The translations under genes and the position numbers were made by a program. Of a stretch of DNA of 54,122 bases, positions 40,955 through 50,863 are shown piece after piece (position 1 is the stretch's first letter; the number at the start of each line of letters is the position of its first letter). The notes below the pieces were generated by a model, which saw only the letters and a list, made by a program, of their open reading frames with translations, was not told the DNA's origin and ran no database searches. Source of the DNA: Phaeoceros laevis (Eukaryota > Anthocerotophyta > Anthocerotopsida > Notothyladales); contig JBNGIQ010009065.1 of assembly GCA_049999765.1 (NCBI GenBank), positions 116,932 through 171,053 on the forward strand, read 5' to 3'.

Positions 40955-43900
40955 ATGCCAATGCCTTTGCAGTTCACATTAGCCATCCGATTCATGCTTG
41001 TAGGTCTGGCGTCATCTGGAAGCCAAGGCCATGTGCAGCCGCAGGGGTGGAAGCAATTTCAAAATCTAAGCAACTTGTGGGACGACAGGAAAAACTATGT
41101 AAGGGCTGGGCTTGGTTCAGTTTCTCCTCTGATGATACTTGTTTGTGGTTGTGGACTCAAGAGGTTGGATGGTTTGACTAACAGGTTGATCTAAAGTCTC
41201 GAGTTTTGAGACATGAGGGTGCCAAGGACGATCTGAACACCTCAAGAAGGCTGAAACAGTCAATAAACAGGACCCCATCCTTGAGAAAAGCTGGTGGAGG
41301 CAGCGTGAGAAGTGGTGGTAGTCCTAGAGGTGCAAGCAGAACTGGAAATGGTCTGGACTTACAGTTGCTGCAACGGCCCCGGTTGTCTTGGGCTGCTCTC
41401 ATGTTCCAGCATACGAAGTGTGGACAAGGTAGAGAGGCTCTCAGAATCTACGAAGAAATGCGAGAGCGTGGAGTAAAACTGTGCTCGTACACTTTTGTTG
41501 CTGCGTTAAAGGCATGCAGGAGTCTACAGGATCTGGAACGCGGGAAGCAAATTCATTCCCATGTGATGGAAAGTGGGTTTGACTTGGATGTTTTTGTTGG
41601 CACTACGCTGGTGGATCTATATGNNNNNNNNNNNNNNNNNNNNNNNNNNNNNNNNNNNNNNNNNNNNNNNNNNNNNNNNNNNNNNNNNNNNNNNNNNNNN
41701 NNNNNNNNNNNNNNNNNNNNNNNGTATAATACCAAATAACAGGACATTTGTTGGTGTACTGAAGGCTTGCAGCAGCCTGGCTTCATCTAAAGAGAGGAAT
41801 GACGCTGATTGGACACAAATCAAAAAACGGTGTTTGGAGCAAGTGAAATGCGTCCACTCACAGATTTTGAAGAGCGGGTCTGAGGTGGATATGTTTGTGG
41901 GAACGATGTTGGTGGATGTGTACTCAAAATGTGAAAGCCTAGTGGATGCCAGGTGTGTTTTTGACAGAATGCCTCGTCGTGATGTGGTTTCCTGGAATGC
42001 CATGATCCTAGGGTACTCGCAGATGGATGAGGGTGAAGTAGCTTTGCGAATGTATGCACAAATGCAGCAGGAAGGTGTTGTAGCAAATGATGGAACGTTT
42101 GTCGGGGTACTGAAGGCTTGCACAAGCCAGGCAGGACTAGCAGAGGGAAGTGGAACTGATAGGATGTTTTTGAGACAGCAACAGGTGGCGCAAGTCAGAG
42201 TCATCCACTCTCAGATTGTAACGAACGGTTTCAACTCGGACGTATTTGTGGGAACCATGTTGGTGGGTGCTTATGCCAAATGTGGGAGCATTGTGGATGC
42301 TAGGCGTGTCTTTGAGAAGATGCCTCATCGTGATCTGGTTGCCTGGAATGCCATGATCCTTGGGTATGCCCAGATGGAGGAGGGGGAAGAAGCGTTGCAA
42401 CTTTATGCACAGATGCAACAAGAAGGTGTAGTACCAGACAGCAGAACTTTTGTTGGCGCACTCAAGGCTTGTAGTACTCTCGCGACCTTGGAAGAAGGGA
42501 ACAAAGTTGATGGGAAACTTTTCAAACCACAGTCTTTGGAACAAGTGAGGGCCATCCATTTAGACATAGTGAAGAGTGGGGCTGATGAAGATGTCTTTGT
42601 CGGGAACATACTTTTGGATGTGTATGCAAAATGTGGGAGCCTTCTGGATGCTAGAAGTGTGTTTGACAAAATGCCACATCGAGATGTGATTTCTTGGACT
42701 GCTATGATCTTTGGGTACGCCCAGATGGAAGAGGGGACAGAGGCTTTGGAATTGTATGCCCGCATGCAACAGGAAGATGTGGTACCGAATGACCGAGCAT
42801 TTGTAGCTGCACTGAAGGCCTGCAGTAGCCTAGCAGCATCGGAAGAATGCAGTGATTTTAAGCAGCGTTGTGTGAAGAAGCGAAGCCTGGAGCAAGTCCG
42901 AGCTATCCACTCATGTATGGTGAAGAATGAGTCGGAGCTATCTGTGTTTGTGGGGACTATGCTGGTGGATGTATATGCAAAATGTGGGAGCCTGGAGGAC
43001 GCCAGGTTTGTGTTTGAGAAGATGTGTCATCGGGATGTGGCTGCCTGGAATGCCATGATCTTGGGCTGCGCACAAGTAGAGGAGGGTGAAGAGGCATTGC
43101 AATTCTACACAAGGATGCAACTGGAAGGGATTGTACCAGATGACCGAACTTTTCTTGGCGTACTCAAGGCTTGCAGCCACCTGACAGCCTCGAAAGCTGG
43201 GGATCCAGTTGATGAGACGCTTCTGAAAAGTCAGTGCTTGGAGAAAGTTCGAGCCGTTCACTCCAATATTGCAGGGACGCAGTTCGCTTTGGATATGTTC
43301 GTGCAAACCATGCTAGTGGATGTGTATTCAAAGTGTGGGAGCCTTGTGGAAGCCAGGGATGTTTTTGAGGAGATGCGTTGTCATGACGTGGTTTCCTGGA
43401 ATGCTATGATCTCAGGTTACGCCCAGTTAGATGATGGAGAAGTTGCACTGAAGTTGTATGCACAGATGCAACAGGAAGGCATAGCACCCAATGACAGAAC
43501 GTTTGTTGGTGCACTCAAGGCTTGTGGAGGTGTTGCAGGCCTGGAGAAAGGGAAGGAAATCCATGCTCAAATCTCAGTGGCTGGACTTGAGACTACTGAT
43601 ACCTATGTGGCCAGCGGGCTTATTGACATGTATGGTAAATGTGGGTCTATGATTGAGGCGCAGAAGGTGTTTGATGGTTTCTCAGCAAGGGACATCGTGA
43701 CATGGAATGCATTAATTGCAGGCTATGCTCGCCAAGGAGAATGTGACCGTGTCTTTGATTTGTTCGAGAGGATGACATGTGAGGGAATACTGCCGGATTC
43801 CATCACGTTTGTCAGCGTGCTCACTGTGTGTAGTCATGCTGGTCTGCTGGACGAAGGCCAGAAGTTCTTTAAGGTCATGACCAGAGACTTCGGCATCTCT

Positions 43901-44620
43901 CCAACCATCCAACATTACACTTGCCTGGTTGATCTTCTGGGGCGTGCAGGCCAGTTGGAGAAGGCCATGACCATGGCCCAGACAATGCCATTCAAACCTG
44001 ATGCCACAGTGTGGGAAGCTGTCCTGGGCGCGTGCAGAAAGTGGAACAATGTGGAGCTGGGAAGACAGGCATTCGAACGTACACTGGGGCTGAACAGAAA
44101 TGACAGTGCAGCATATGTTCTGATGTCAAACATCTACGCAGCCGAGCACCGGTGGGAGGATGTGAAGGAGATCCAAGCAATGAGACTGAGAACACGAGCT
44201 TGGAAGCAGCCGGGACAGAGCCGGTGGACAGATTTGGGGGGCACTGTGCATGTCTTTGGAGCTGGGGACCGAGAACATCCCGAAAGCCAGCTGATACATG
44301 CAAAAGCGCAGGAACTTGTTGCGAGGATCAAGAAGGCTGGTTATGTGCCCCACCTTGACTCCGTATTGCATGACATACCTGACGTTGAAAAGGAGGAGGC
44401 GTTGTGTGGTCACAGCGAGAAGCTGGCTATGGTATATGCTCTGCACAAGACACCTGAAGGGACGGTAATACGAATAATCAAAAATTTGCGAGTGTGCCAA
44501 GATTGCCACACAGCGACTGCATGGATTTCAAAGATTGAGAAGAGAACTATCATATGCAGAGACGCAAGCCGATTTCATGTCTACAAAGAGGGGAAATGCT
44601 CTTGTGGGGACTACTGGTGA
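40955..44620 (+). CDS. Large PLS-class PPR protein with canonical DYW deaminase domain, assembly gap inside
   Basis: Exon 1 is 40955-41098 (MPMPLQFTLAIRFMLVGLA, a plausible organelle presequence). After an 86-bp GT-AG intron, exon 2 runs 41185-44620, with 100 N at 41624-41723. The large frame has no good ATG of its own (TTG at 41206), which supports the upstream exon. Seven PLS triplets, the same CLEQVR-type insertions as its neighbours, E/E+ with KQPGQSRWTD, then a complete DYW domain: CGHSEKLAMVY (zinc His and catalytic Glu), CQDCH and the terminal CSCGDYW. It should be a C-to-U organelle editing enzyme. The frames on the two sides of the gap do not agree across exactly 100 bases, so the gap is a placeholder. 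By homology to the gene at 37421 about 153 bases are missing. Confidence 0.87.
41624..41723. other. Assembly gap (100 N) in PPR coding exon
   Basis: Exactly 100 N, a conventional unknown-length filler. The left flank ends in LVDLY and the right flank resumes at IIPNNRTF. The neighbouring paralog has about 52 residues between these points. Confidence 0.95.
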
Positions 44621-44691
44621 CCCTGATGGAGCTGTTTCATCTTTCACGAGACTGTTAATAAATTGTTTTGGAAGGTTTAGGCTACAGGATA

Positions 44692-44778
44692 TTGAACATG
44701 TGCATACCGACATTGAACATGTGCATACCGACACTGAAAATGTGCATACCGACATTGAACATGTGCATATCGACAGAT
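44692..44778 (+). repeat. 21-bp tandem repeat (x4) in the PPR 3' UTR
   Basis: The unit cattgaacatgtgcataccga is repeated four times with few changes, about 70 bp after the DYW stop codon. The repeat would keep a reading frame (DIEHVHT), but it lies outside the coding region. Confidence 0.85.
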
Positions 44779-45422
44779 ACTGTGGTGAAGCAGTTCGGAA
44801 GCTAGGAGTTCCGAACTTCCGACAGACGCTCATCATCTATGCTATTCTATTTTATTCAGCTGCGGGTGCTGCAGCTGTGCATGAATCCAATTTCGAAGTG
44901 ACTTCTCAACCGTCCTTAACCAGTGAGTAAATGTGACGTTAGCAAGTGGTCACTCTCTGTTCTCTCGATTTTGGCTTAGGACCTACTTGAAGCAAACTTC
45001 ATGTCGAGCACTGTGCTAAGTGATCCTACATTGAAATGCGTCGGTGGATGCGACAAAAAGAGTACCTCTGGTAGCAGGAAAGCCTGCACTGGCGCCAGCC
45101 GGGACTGCGACCTAGCATGTGAGCGCCATCAAGGCTTCTGCCAGCTACGGGCTGTGCCGCCCACAATTTCTCCTCGGCAGTCCCGGCCACAGGTCATAGC
45201 CTTGCAGCTCTGGTCCAGGCATTGAGTCCTACACACCGCCACCGTGCTACTTGCACTGGATCTGCCTGCAGAAGCGTCGACCGCGACCGGACAGGGCATA
45301 TAGAGGCCCTTGGCTGTTGCTCTCCCCTTTGCATGCAGGCCTTGAATCTGTGGCTTACTGGTGAGTCTTACAGAATCCCCACTCTGCAAGCTACTAGGTT
45401 GCTCTATGTGTGAAGTTGCTAA
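44779..45422. other. Intergenic region / possible 5' UTR of the next gene
   Basis: No exon with family similarity. Small frames (for example from 45001) are Cys/Ser-rich but unsupported. Confidence 0.35.
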
Positions 45423-46584
45423 ATGTTGGCAACCTCGGCCCTGTTGAAGGCAAGCGGAAGCAACGGGAGTCTCATTTCGAAGTCCCTGTTCCGCGTTTTG
45501 AAAAACCGCAAGATGATGGAATCGAGCTCTCCTGCACCTGGTACGGCCCTTTCCTGCCCTCTCCGCTTCAAAGATTGTTGCATGTGTTGCGGGCTTTTCA
45601 GCTCTTTTGAGAATCTGCTTTTGCTCCCTGCTGAGTAAAATGCTGGGGAGATATTCGCGGTCTACGTGCCTGACACCGGAAGTCATCGGGAACATAGATC
45701 TGTGCCAGGTTTTGGTAGCGTCTCGCTTGATTAATCTGTAGATCTGCAAGGTAGGCTCCTGACAAATACCTGGTTTCTCCTGCAGAGAAGGCCGTGAGTA
45801 ATCCAGTTGACACTGATGCCCTTCCGTCCTCATCCTCATCGTCTGAATTCCACCTCATGGTGGACTTCTCCCAAGATGAAGTGGCAGAAAAGCCAACAAC
45901 AAGCTTCTGGTCATCGTCTATCTCGGCTATCAGCAAAGGTTTGTGCAGTTCCTCTCCCGTTGTGCCTACACAAAGATTGTCTCGTCTGAGTCCATAAATG
46001 TCCGATTGCTGGCTCTGTCCTTTTCTGCTAACTGAGAAATTTGATGCGCCACACTCAGTGGCTGGAAATGTAGAAGGAAGACTGGCTGAGTGGTTTGGCT
46101 TAAATCAGTCGAAGTTCCAGTGGGCAGTAGATTCATATCTACAGGAACGAGTTCTGGTGCGTTGGATTTTCAGTACTAGTTTTTGTAGTGCTGTAGTGCA
46201 ATCAAATGACTCCTTGAGATCCTCTGGTAGCAGGCTTGGTCCTGATTCTCGTGTATTGTGTCGATCTCCACCCAGGCTGCTGAAAGGAAGAAGTTGCAGA
46301 ACCAGGGAGCAGAATATGGTCAGATGCCCACTCGCAGGGAACAAGTTATGCGGGTACGGCTATCTGTTTTTCTTGTCGATGATATTCTCGTTGCTGTTTC
46401 TGTTATCTTTTAGGATTGATGCGACTCCTGTACTATGTTTGCCTGTGCCTGAAGATGTAGAACCTAGTTTCTTTTTTGGCTTCTCCGGTGTCCGTTCTTG
46501 TGTCTTTCTTGACCTTTGATCTGGTGCCTGGACTGAAAGTTTGCGCTTGGTGGCTTTTGGCAGAGAGATGGTCTACCTGTCTAA
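45423..46584 (+). CDS. Uncharacterised small five-exon plant protein
   Basis: I do not recognise the family. Exons 45423-45540, 45786-45938, 46059-46156, 46276-46353 and 46564-46584 are bounded by GT-AG introns whose phases close (155 residues). The N-terminus MLATSALLKASGSNGSLISK with SLFRVLKNRK is basic and Ser-rich, like an organelle presequence. A Ser-rich acidic linker follows (ALPSSSSSSEFHLMVDFSQD), then a conserved-looking block GRLAEWFGLNQSKFQWAVDS and a charged helix ending MPTRREQVMR. The last exon (RDGLPV, stop) is the least certain; another acceptor could extend the C-terminus. Consistent splicing makes a real gene likely even without a named homolog. It lies between two PPR genes on the same strand. 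Confidence 0.55.
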
Positions 46585-47408
46585 TGGTGAGTATGGACGC
46601 TTTCCATGACGACAACGTTAAACCTACAATTCACTATGATTGTCTTCATTATTTGAATAAGACTTGCAAGAAGTTTCGGGCAAGAAGTATTTCATCAAGG
46701 CACTGGGCGTAGTATTCTGCCTCCATTCACCAGCTATTGTGTGGTTGACCATGGTTCACTTTGAGGGTTGGTGAGCCTGGTCATACTAGGTTGGGGCCTT
46801 CTCGACCTGGCGGACTGTGCTGGCTAGTCATCGTGAATATGATTCGTGATGTAGGAGCTGCTTAAACATTGGTGAAATGTACAGGCATCGAGGGTGAAAG
46901 GATCAGCTGAGGCGGGACCTGCAAGGGCATTCCTATTGTGTTGAATTGACGTATTGCTCGATCCCGCAGGAGAGGCAGGGAGGCCTTGGAGAATCGTGTC
47001 CTCGCATCTTGACTCTTTCTTCTAACACATTCTTTTGTAGTCAGTAATCTAGCAGACTCTAGCCGGAGACCAATTCTTTTGGGAATAATGTCCCCAGTTT
47101 TGTACTATATCTGACATCTGTTATTCTCAACAATCATGAAACAGAGAGGTTTTCTACCTTCGAAATTCAAGTCTGGTGGAACTTCTACCTCTGTAAATTG
47201 GCCACAATGAACCCTCCAAACATTATTAAAGCCCGTTGAGGCTTAGCGTGTATTTGCGTGAAACATGACATCAGGTCATCGCTCCAGCTGGAACGACACA
47301 CCAAAGTCATGGGCTCATAAGTGACTGATTCCGTGCCAACTCTGTGCATTTCTTCGGAACCTTGGCAGCTGGCACGTCGAGTTCTGGAATTGCTAGGAGC
47401 GTGATCAC
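46585..47408. other. Intergenic region without gene
   Basis: No open frame with a motif and no clear repeat. It may include the 3' UTR of the five-exon gene. Confidence 0.35.
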
Positions 47409-47450
47409 GTGAAAAAAGGGGTGCAACCTAATGACCGAACATGTTTTGAG
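47409..47450 (+). pseudogene. Short PPR remnant
   Basis: The frame reads KKGVQPNDRTCFEL, matching the helix-turn EGVVPNDRTFVGAL of the neighbouring PPR genes, with nothing PPR-like on either side. It is a leftover of a duplicated or deleted repeat just upstream of the next PPR gene. Confidence 0.55.
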
Positions 47451-47681
47451 TTGTTCGTGGCTGTGCATGTTGGGGCCAGATATAACTTCCCTGAGAGTGC
47501 CCAGATGCAGAGAAGGAGCGATGCAGCGAGCCTGTGGTGCAGCAGCAGCTGCTCTTACCGAGGTAGGATCAGCTCGGTTGCAGTCATACGAAGCCCGAGT
47601 CATGTGGCGGGATACTGCAGCTGGAAATCACGGATTCTTTCAGGTTGACAGGGCGTGGGTATTTTTACATCTGAAAAGCGG

Positions 47682-50222
47682 ATGGAGAGCATACTGGTCC
47701 TGCAGAGTGGCTGGCCCTGTCAGCTCCATTCCAGGTATTGGAACAAGGTTACTGAGGAGGCACTTTGGAGTAAAATGGGGCATACCCAACACTGGGTAAC
47801 AGAGGCTCTGGGAAGGACGTCAACAGCTGGTGGAGGCAACCTTGAAAGTGGCATCATCACTTCTGGTTCATGCAGGAGTGTAGATGTTATTGATCACCAA
47901 CAGGATCCGCTTTCTTGGGCTGCTCTCATATCCCGGCATACAAAGTCAGGGCAGGGTAGACTTGCTCTCCAAGTGTATGACAAAATGCGGCAGGCCCGTA
48001 TAAAACCAAGCTCATACGCTTTCGTTGCTGCCTTGAAGGCGTGCAAAAGTCTACGCGACATGGAAACTGGTAAGGAAATTCATGCGGACATAGTGGAGAG
48101 TGGGTTCGAGTCGAACAAATTTGTGGGAACCACATTGGTGGATTTCTATGCAAAATGTGGCAGCATGGTTGACGCTAGACGTGTTTTTGAGAACATGCCT
48201 CTTCGTAATGTGGTTTACTGGAATGTAATGATTTTGGGCTATGCGCAGATGGACGAGTGTGAGGAGGCCTTGCAATTGTACATACGAATGCAACAGGAAG
48301 GTGTGCAACCTGATGACCGAACATTTGTTGCTGCACTTAAGGCATGCGGCAGGCTGACAAACAGGAACGATGGAGTATCATTGAAGAACTGTTGTTTGAA
48401 GCGAGTCCGAGGCATTCACTCTGAGGTCGTAAAGAAGAAGCTGGAGTCAGATTTATTTGTGAGCACTATGCTTGTGGATGCATATGTAAAATCTGGGAGC
48501 CTCGTAGATGCTAGGCGTGTTTTTGACAAGATGCGTCACAGGGATGTAGTGTCCTGGAATACCATGATATTGGGGTATGCCCTGATGGATGATGGTGACA
48601 TGGCATTGCAACTATACACACGGATGCAACAAGAAGGCGTGGTACCCAATGATCGAACATTTGTTGGCGCACTCAAGGGTTGCAGCAGTCTTGCAGCAAT
48701 GGAGGAGGGGATTGAAGCTGATCAGTCCCCTGTGAAACAACGATGTTTGGAGCAAGTTAGGGCAATCCACTCTTGTGTCATGAAGAGTATGCCTGAGGTG
48801 GATGTTTTTGTTGCTACGATGCTAGTGGATGTCTATGCAAAGTGTGGGGCTCTGGTGGATGCTGCGCAGGTGTTTGAGAAAATGACCCATCGTGATGTGG
48901 TTTCGTGGAATGCTATGATACTGTCTTATGCCCAGATGCAGGAGGGCGAAGCAGCTTTGCAACTGTACGTACAGATGCAACAGGAGGGTGTAATACCAGA
49001 TGCCCGAACATTTGTTGGCGCTCTCAAGGCTTGTTGTAGCTTGCACATTTCGAAAGGTGGGAATGAAGGCGGCAAGGAACATGCAAAGCAGCAGTGCCTG
49101 GACCAAGTCAAGGCTCTTCACACAGACTTGGTAAATAGGGGGTATGAGTCAGACGTATTTGTAGGAAACATGCTTGTCGATGTTTATTCCAAGTGTGGGA
49201 GCCTGGTGGATGCTAGGTGTGTATTTGATAAAATGCCTCAGCGTACTGTGGTTACCTGGACTGCCATGCTATTGGGGTATGTTGAGATGGAAGAGGGTGA
49301 TACCGCTTTGCAGTTGTATTCACAGATGCAACAGGAAGGTGTGGCGCCCAATGACCGAACATTTGTTGCTGTGCTCCAAGCTTGCAGTGTTGTGGCAGGG
49401 CTGGAGAAGGGCAAGGAAGTTCATGCTCAGATTTTGAACTCTGGACTTGCGGGTACTGATCCGTTTGTGGCCAGTAGTCTTATTGACATGTATGGGAAAT
49501 GTGGGACAATGCCTGCCGCACAGCAGGTTTTCGATGCATCGACTGTTAAAGGCACTGTGGTATGGAATGCGTTGATTGCTGGGTACGCCCGACAAGGCGA
49601 GAGTGAAGCTGTCTTTGATCTCTTTCAGAGGATGGTGCAGGAGGGCACACCGCCGGACAGCATGACATTCCACAGCATTCTCACTGTATGCAGCCATGTG
49701 GGTCTGGTGGACAAGGGGCAGAAACACTTGGAGGTTATGAGCAAGGAATATGGCATCACCCCAACTGCAGACCACTACACCTGCATGATTGATCTCTTGG
49801 GCCGTGCAGGACAGGTTGACAAAGCTTTTGATATGGCCCAGGGGATGCCTTTCCAAGCAGGTGCAGTTGTGTGGCGAGCTCTGCTCGGTGCTTGTCAGAA
49901 GTGGGGTGACGTGAAGCTTGGAAGACAGGCATTCGAGTGTGCAGTCAGATTGGGGAAAGTGGATTCTGCAGCGTATGTCCTGATGGCCAACATCTATGAG
50001 GCTGCAAACATGTGGGAGGATGCGAGAGAGATGCACTCAACGAGACTGAATGCACAAGTACGGAAGCAGCCTGGTCAGAGCTGGTGGACCGATATCACTG
50101 GAGGTACTCACTCATTCGTCAGTGGGGATAAGATGCACCTTGAAAGCCAGCACATATATGCAAAGCTCCAGGCCTTTGCGTTCAAAATGGAGGAGGAAGG
50201 ATGGGCATCCTACCTTGAGTGA
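47682..50222 (+). CDS. PLS-class PPR protein ending at E+ (no DYW domain), five triplets
   Basis: The frame from ATG 47682 (MESILVLQSGWP) gives 846 residues. The in-frame codon at 47655 is GTG, and ttctttcag just before 47645 could be an acceptor, so the N-terminus may include an upstream exon. Five PLS triplets (for example FVGTTLVDFYAKCGSMVDA, RTFVGALKGCSSLAAMEEG) carry the same insertion before the IHS/LHT helix (KQRCLEQVRAIHS, KQQCLDQVKALHT). The E region with HYTCMIDLLGRAGQVDKAF and the PG box KQPGQSWWTD is intact. The protein stops at WASYLE, just where E+ would lead into DYW, and no DYW remnant follows. It belongs to the same subfamily as 37421 and 40955 and is probably a site-recognition factor that works with a deaminase in trans. 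Confidence 0.87.
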   Translation: MESILVLQSGWPCQLHSRYWNKVTEEALWSKMGHTQHWVTEALGRTSTAGGGNLESGIITSGSCRSVDVIDHQQDPLSWAALISRHTKSGQGRLALQVYDKMRQARIKPSSYAFVAALKACKSLRDMETGKEIHADIVESGFESNKFVGTTLVDFYAKCGSMVDARRVFENMPLRNVVYWNVMILGYAQMDECEEALQLYIRMQQEGVQPDDRTFVAALKACGRLTNRNDGVSLKNCCLKRVRGIHSEVVKKKLESDLFVSTMLVDAYVKSGSLVDARRVFDKMRHRDVVSWNTMILGYALMDDGDMALQLYTRMQQEGVVPNDRTFVGALKGCSSLAAMEEGIEADQSPVKQRCLEQVRAIHSCVMKSMPEVDVFVATMLVDVYAKCGALVDAAQVFEKMTHRDVVSWNAMILSYAQMQEGEAALQLYVQMQQEGVIPDARTFVGALKACCSLHISKGGNEGGKEHAKQQCLDQVKALHTDLVNRGYESDVFVGNMLVDVYSKCGSLVDARCVFDKMPQRTVVTWTAMLLGYVEMEEGDTALQLYSQMQQEGVAPNDRTFVAVLQACSVVAGLEKGKEVHAQILNSGLAGTDPFVASSLIDMYGKCGTMPAAQQVFDASTVKGTVVWNALIAGYARQGESEAVFDLFQRMVQEGTPPDSMTFHSILTVCSHVGLVDKGQKHLEVMSKEYGITPTADHYTCMIDLLGRAGQVDKAFDMAQGMPFQAGAVVWRALLGACQKWGDVKLGRQAFECAVRLGKVDSAAYVLMANIYEAANMWEDAREMHSTRLNAQVRKQPGQSWWTDITGGTHSFVSGDKMHLESQHIYAKLQAFAFKMEEEGWASYLE

Positions 50223-50245
50223 CGAGAACGAAGGACACCCTTCTT

Positions 50246-50532
50246 CCCATGTGGAGTTGGCTAAACACCATAATCATCCTACTACTACTACTTACCCGGT
50301 TTGAAGTAACTGAAACTATCCAACCAGTTCAGACTAAATGGGTACCGTAATCAGCATTCCTAATACTACAGGAAGGGAATTCCAGCACGCGTACGATCCT
50401 GCACAGATAGCGGACGCAGTATCGTGAGCGATCCAAGTGCAGTGACAACACCGACTCACAACAGGATTGTACATAGTAGTAGTAATAGTAGGACTTTTAT
50501 GGTGTTTGCCAACTCCACATGGGAATTGGCTG
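50246..50532. repeat. Inverted pair of SINE-like repeat ends
   Basis: cccatgtggagttggctaaa-caccataatc with tactactact tail (50246-50293) is the reverse complement of 50475-50532. Both match the right-end family at 53549 and 53978. The pair starts 24 bp after the PPR stop codon. Confidence 0.7.
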
Positions 50533-50863
50533 TGAGCGTGCGCAATCACATGCTACTTGCGTGAAGCGCTACAATTCAAAGAGGGACGTGTCGCCTAACA
50601 AGTTCGGATCTCTATCTTGAGAAATGTACGTACCCAATGACCGGCTAGCCGCCCACGATAATCATGTATCAAACCTCTGCCAAGACCGTGCGCGTGGGCC
50701 CGCGGCAGCGGGCCAGCGGTCTCTCTCTGGCCAGCACAAAGGCAGGCTTTATACATCCGTATTCGTTCACATCGCTGAAATTGAGCAGGCTCGGCGCCGA
50801 GGTCGTCCATTCCGCCGAGGGCTGCACCGCTTGTCGTTGGAGCTTGCAAGCCGGTTTGTGAAG
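50533..50863. promoter_or_regulatory. Presumed GH3 promoter / 5' UTR
   Basis: The GH3 frame stays open upstream to 50624, but that stretch (MYVPNDRLAAHD...) has no GH3 similarity. I treat it as 5' UTR. No TGTCTC-type auxin element was confirmed. Confidence 0.35.

Noticed and set aside
45129-45839. 236-codon minus-strand open frame
   Set aside because: It runs antisense to exons of the splice-supported five-exon gene and has no recognisable domain.
50624-50863. N-terminal extension of GH3
   Set aside because: The upstream in-frame stretch has no GH3 similarity and would make the protein longer than the family; kept as 5' UTR.
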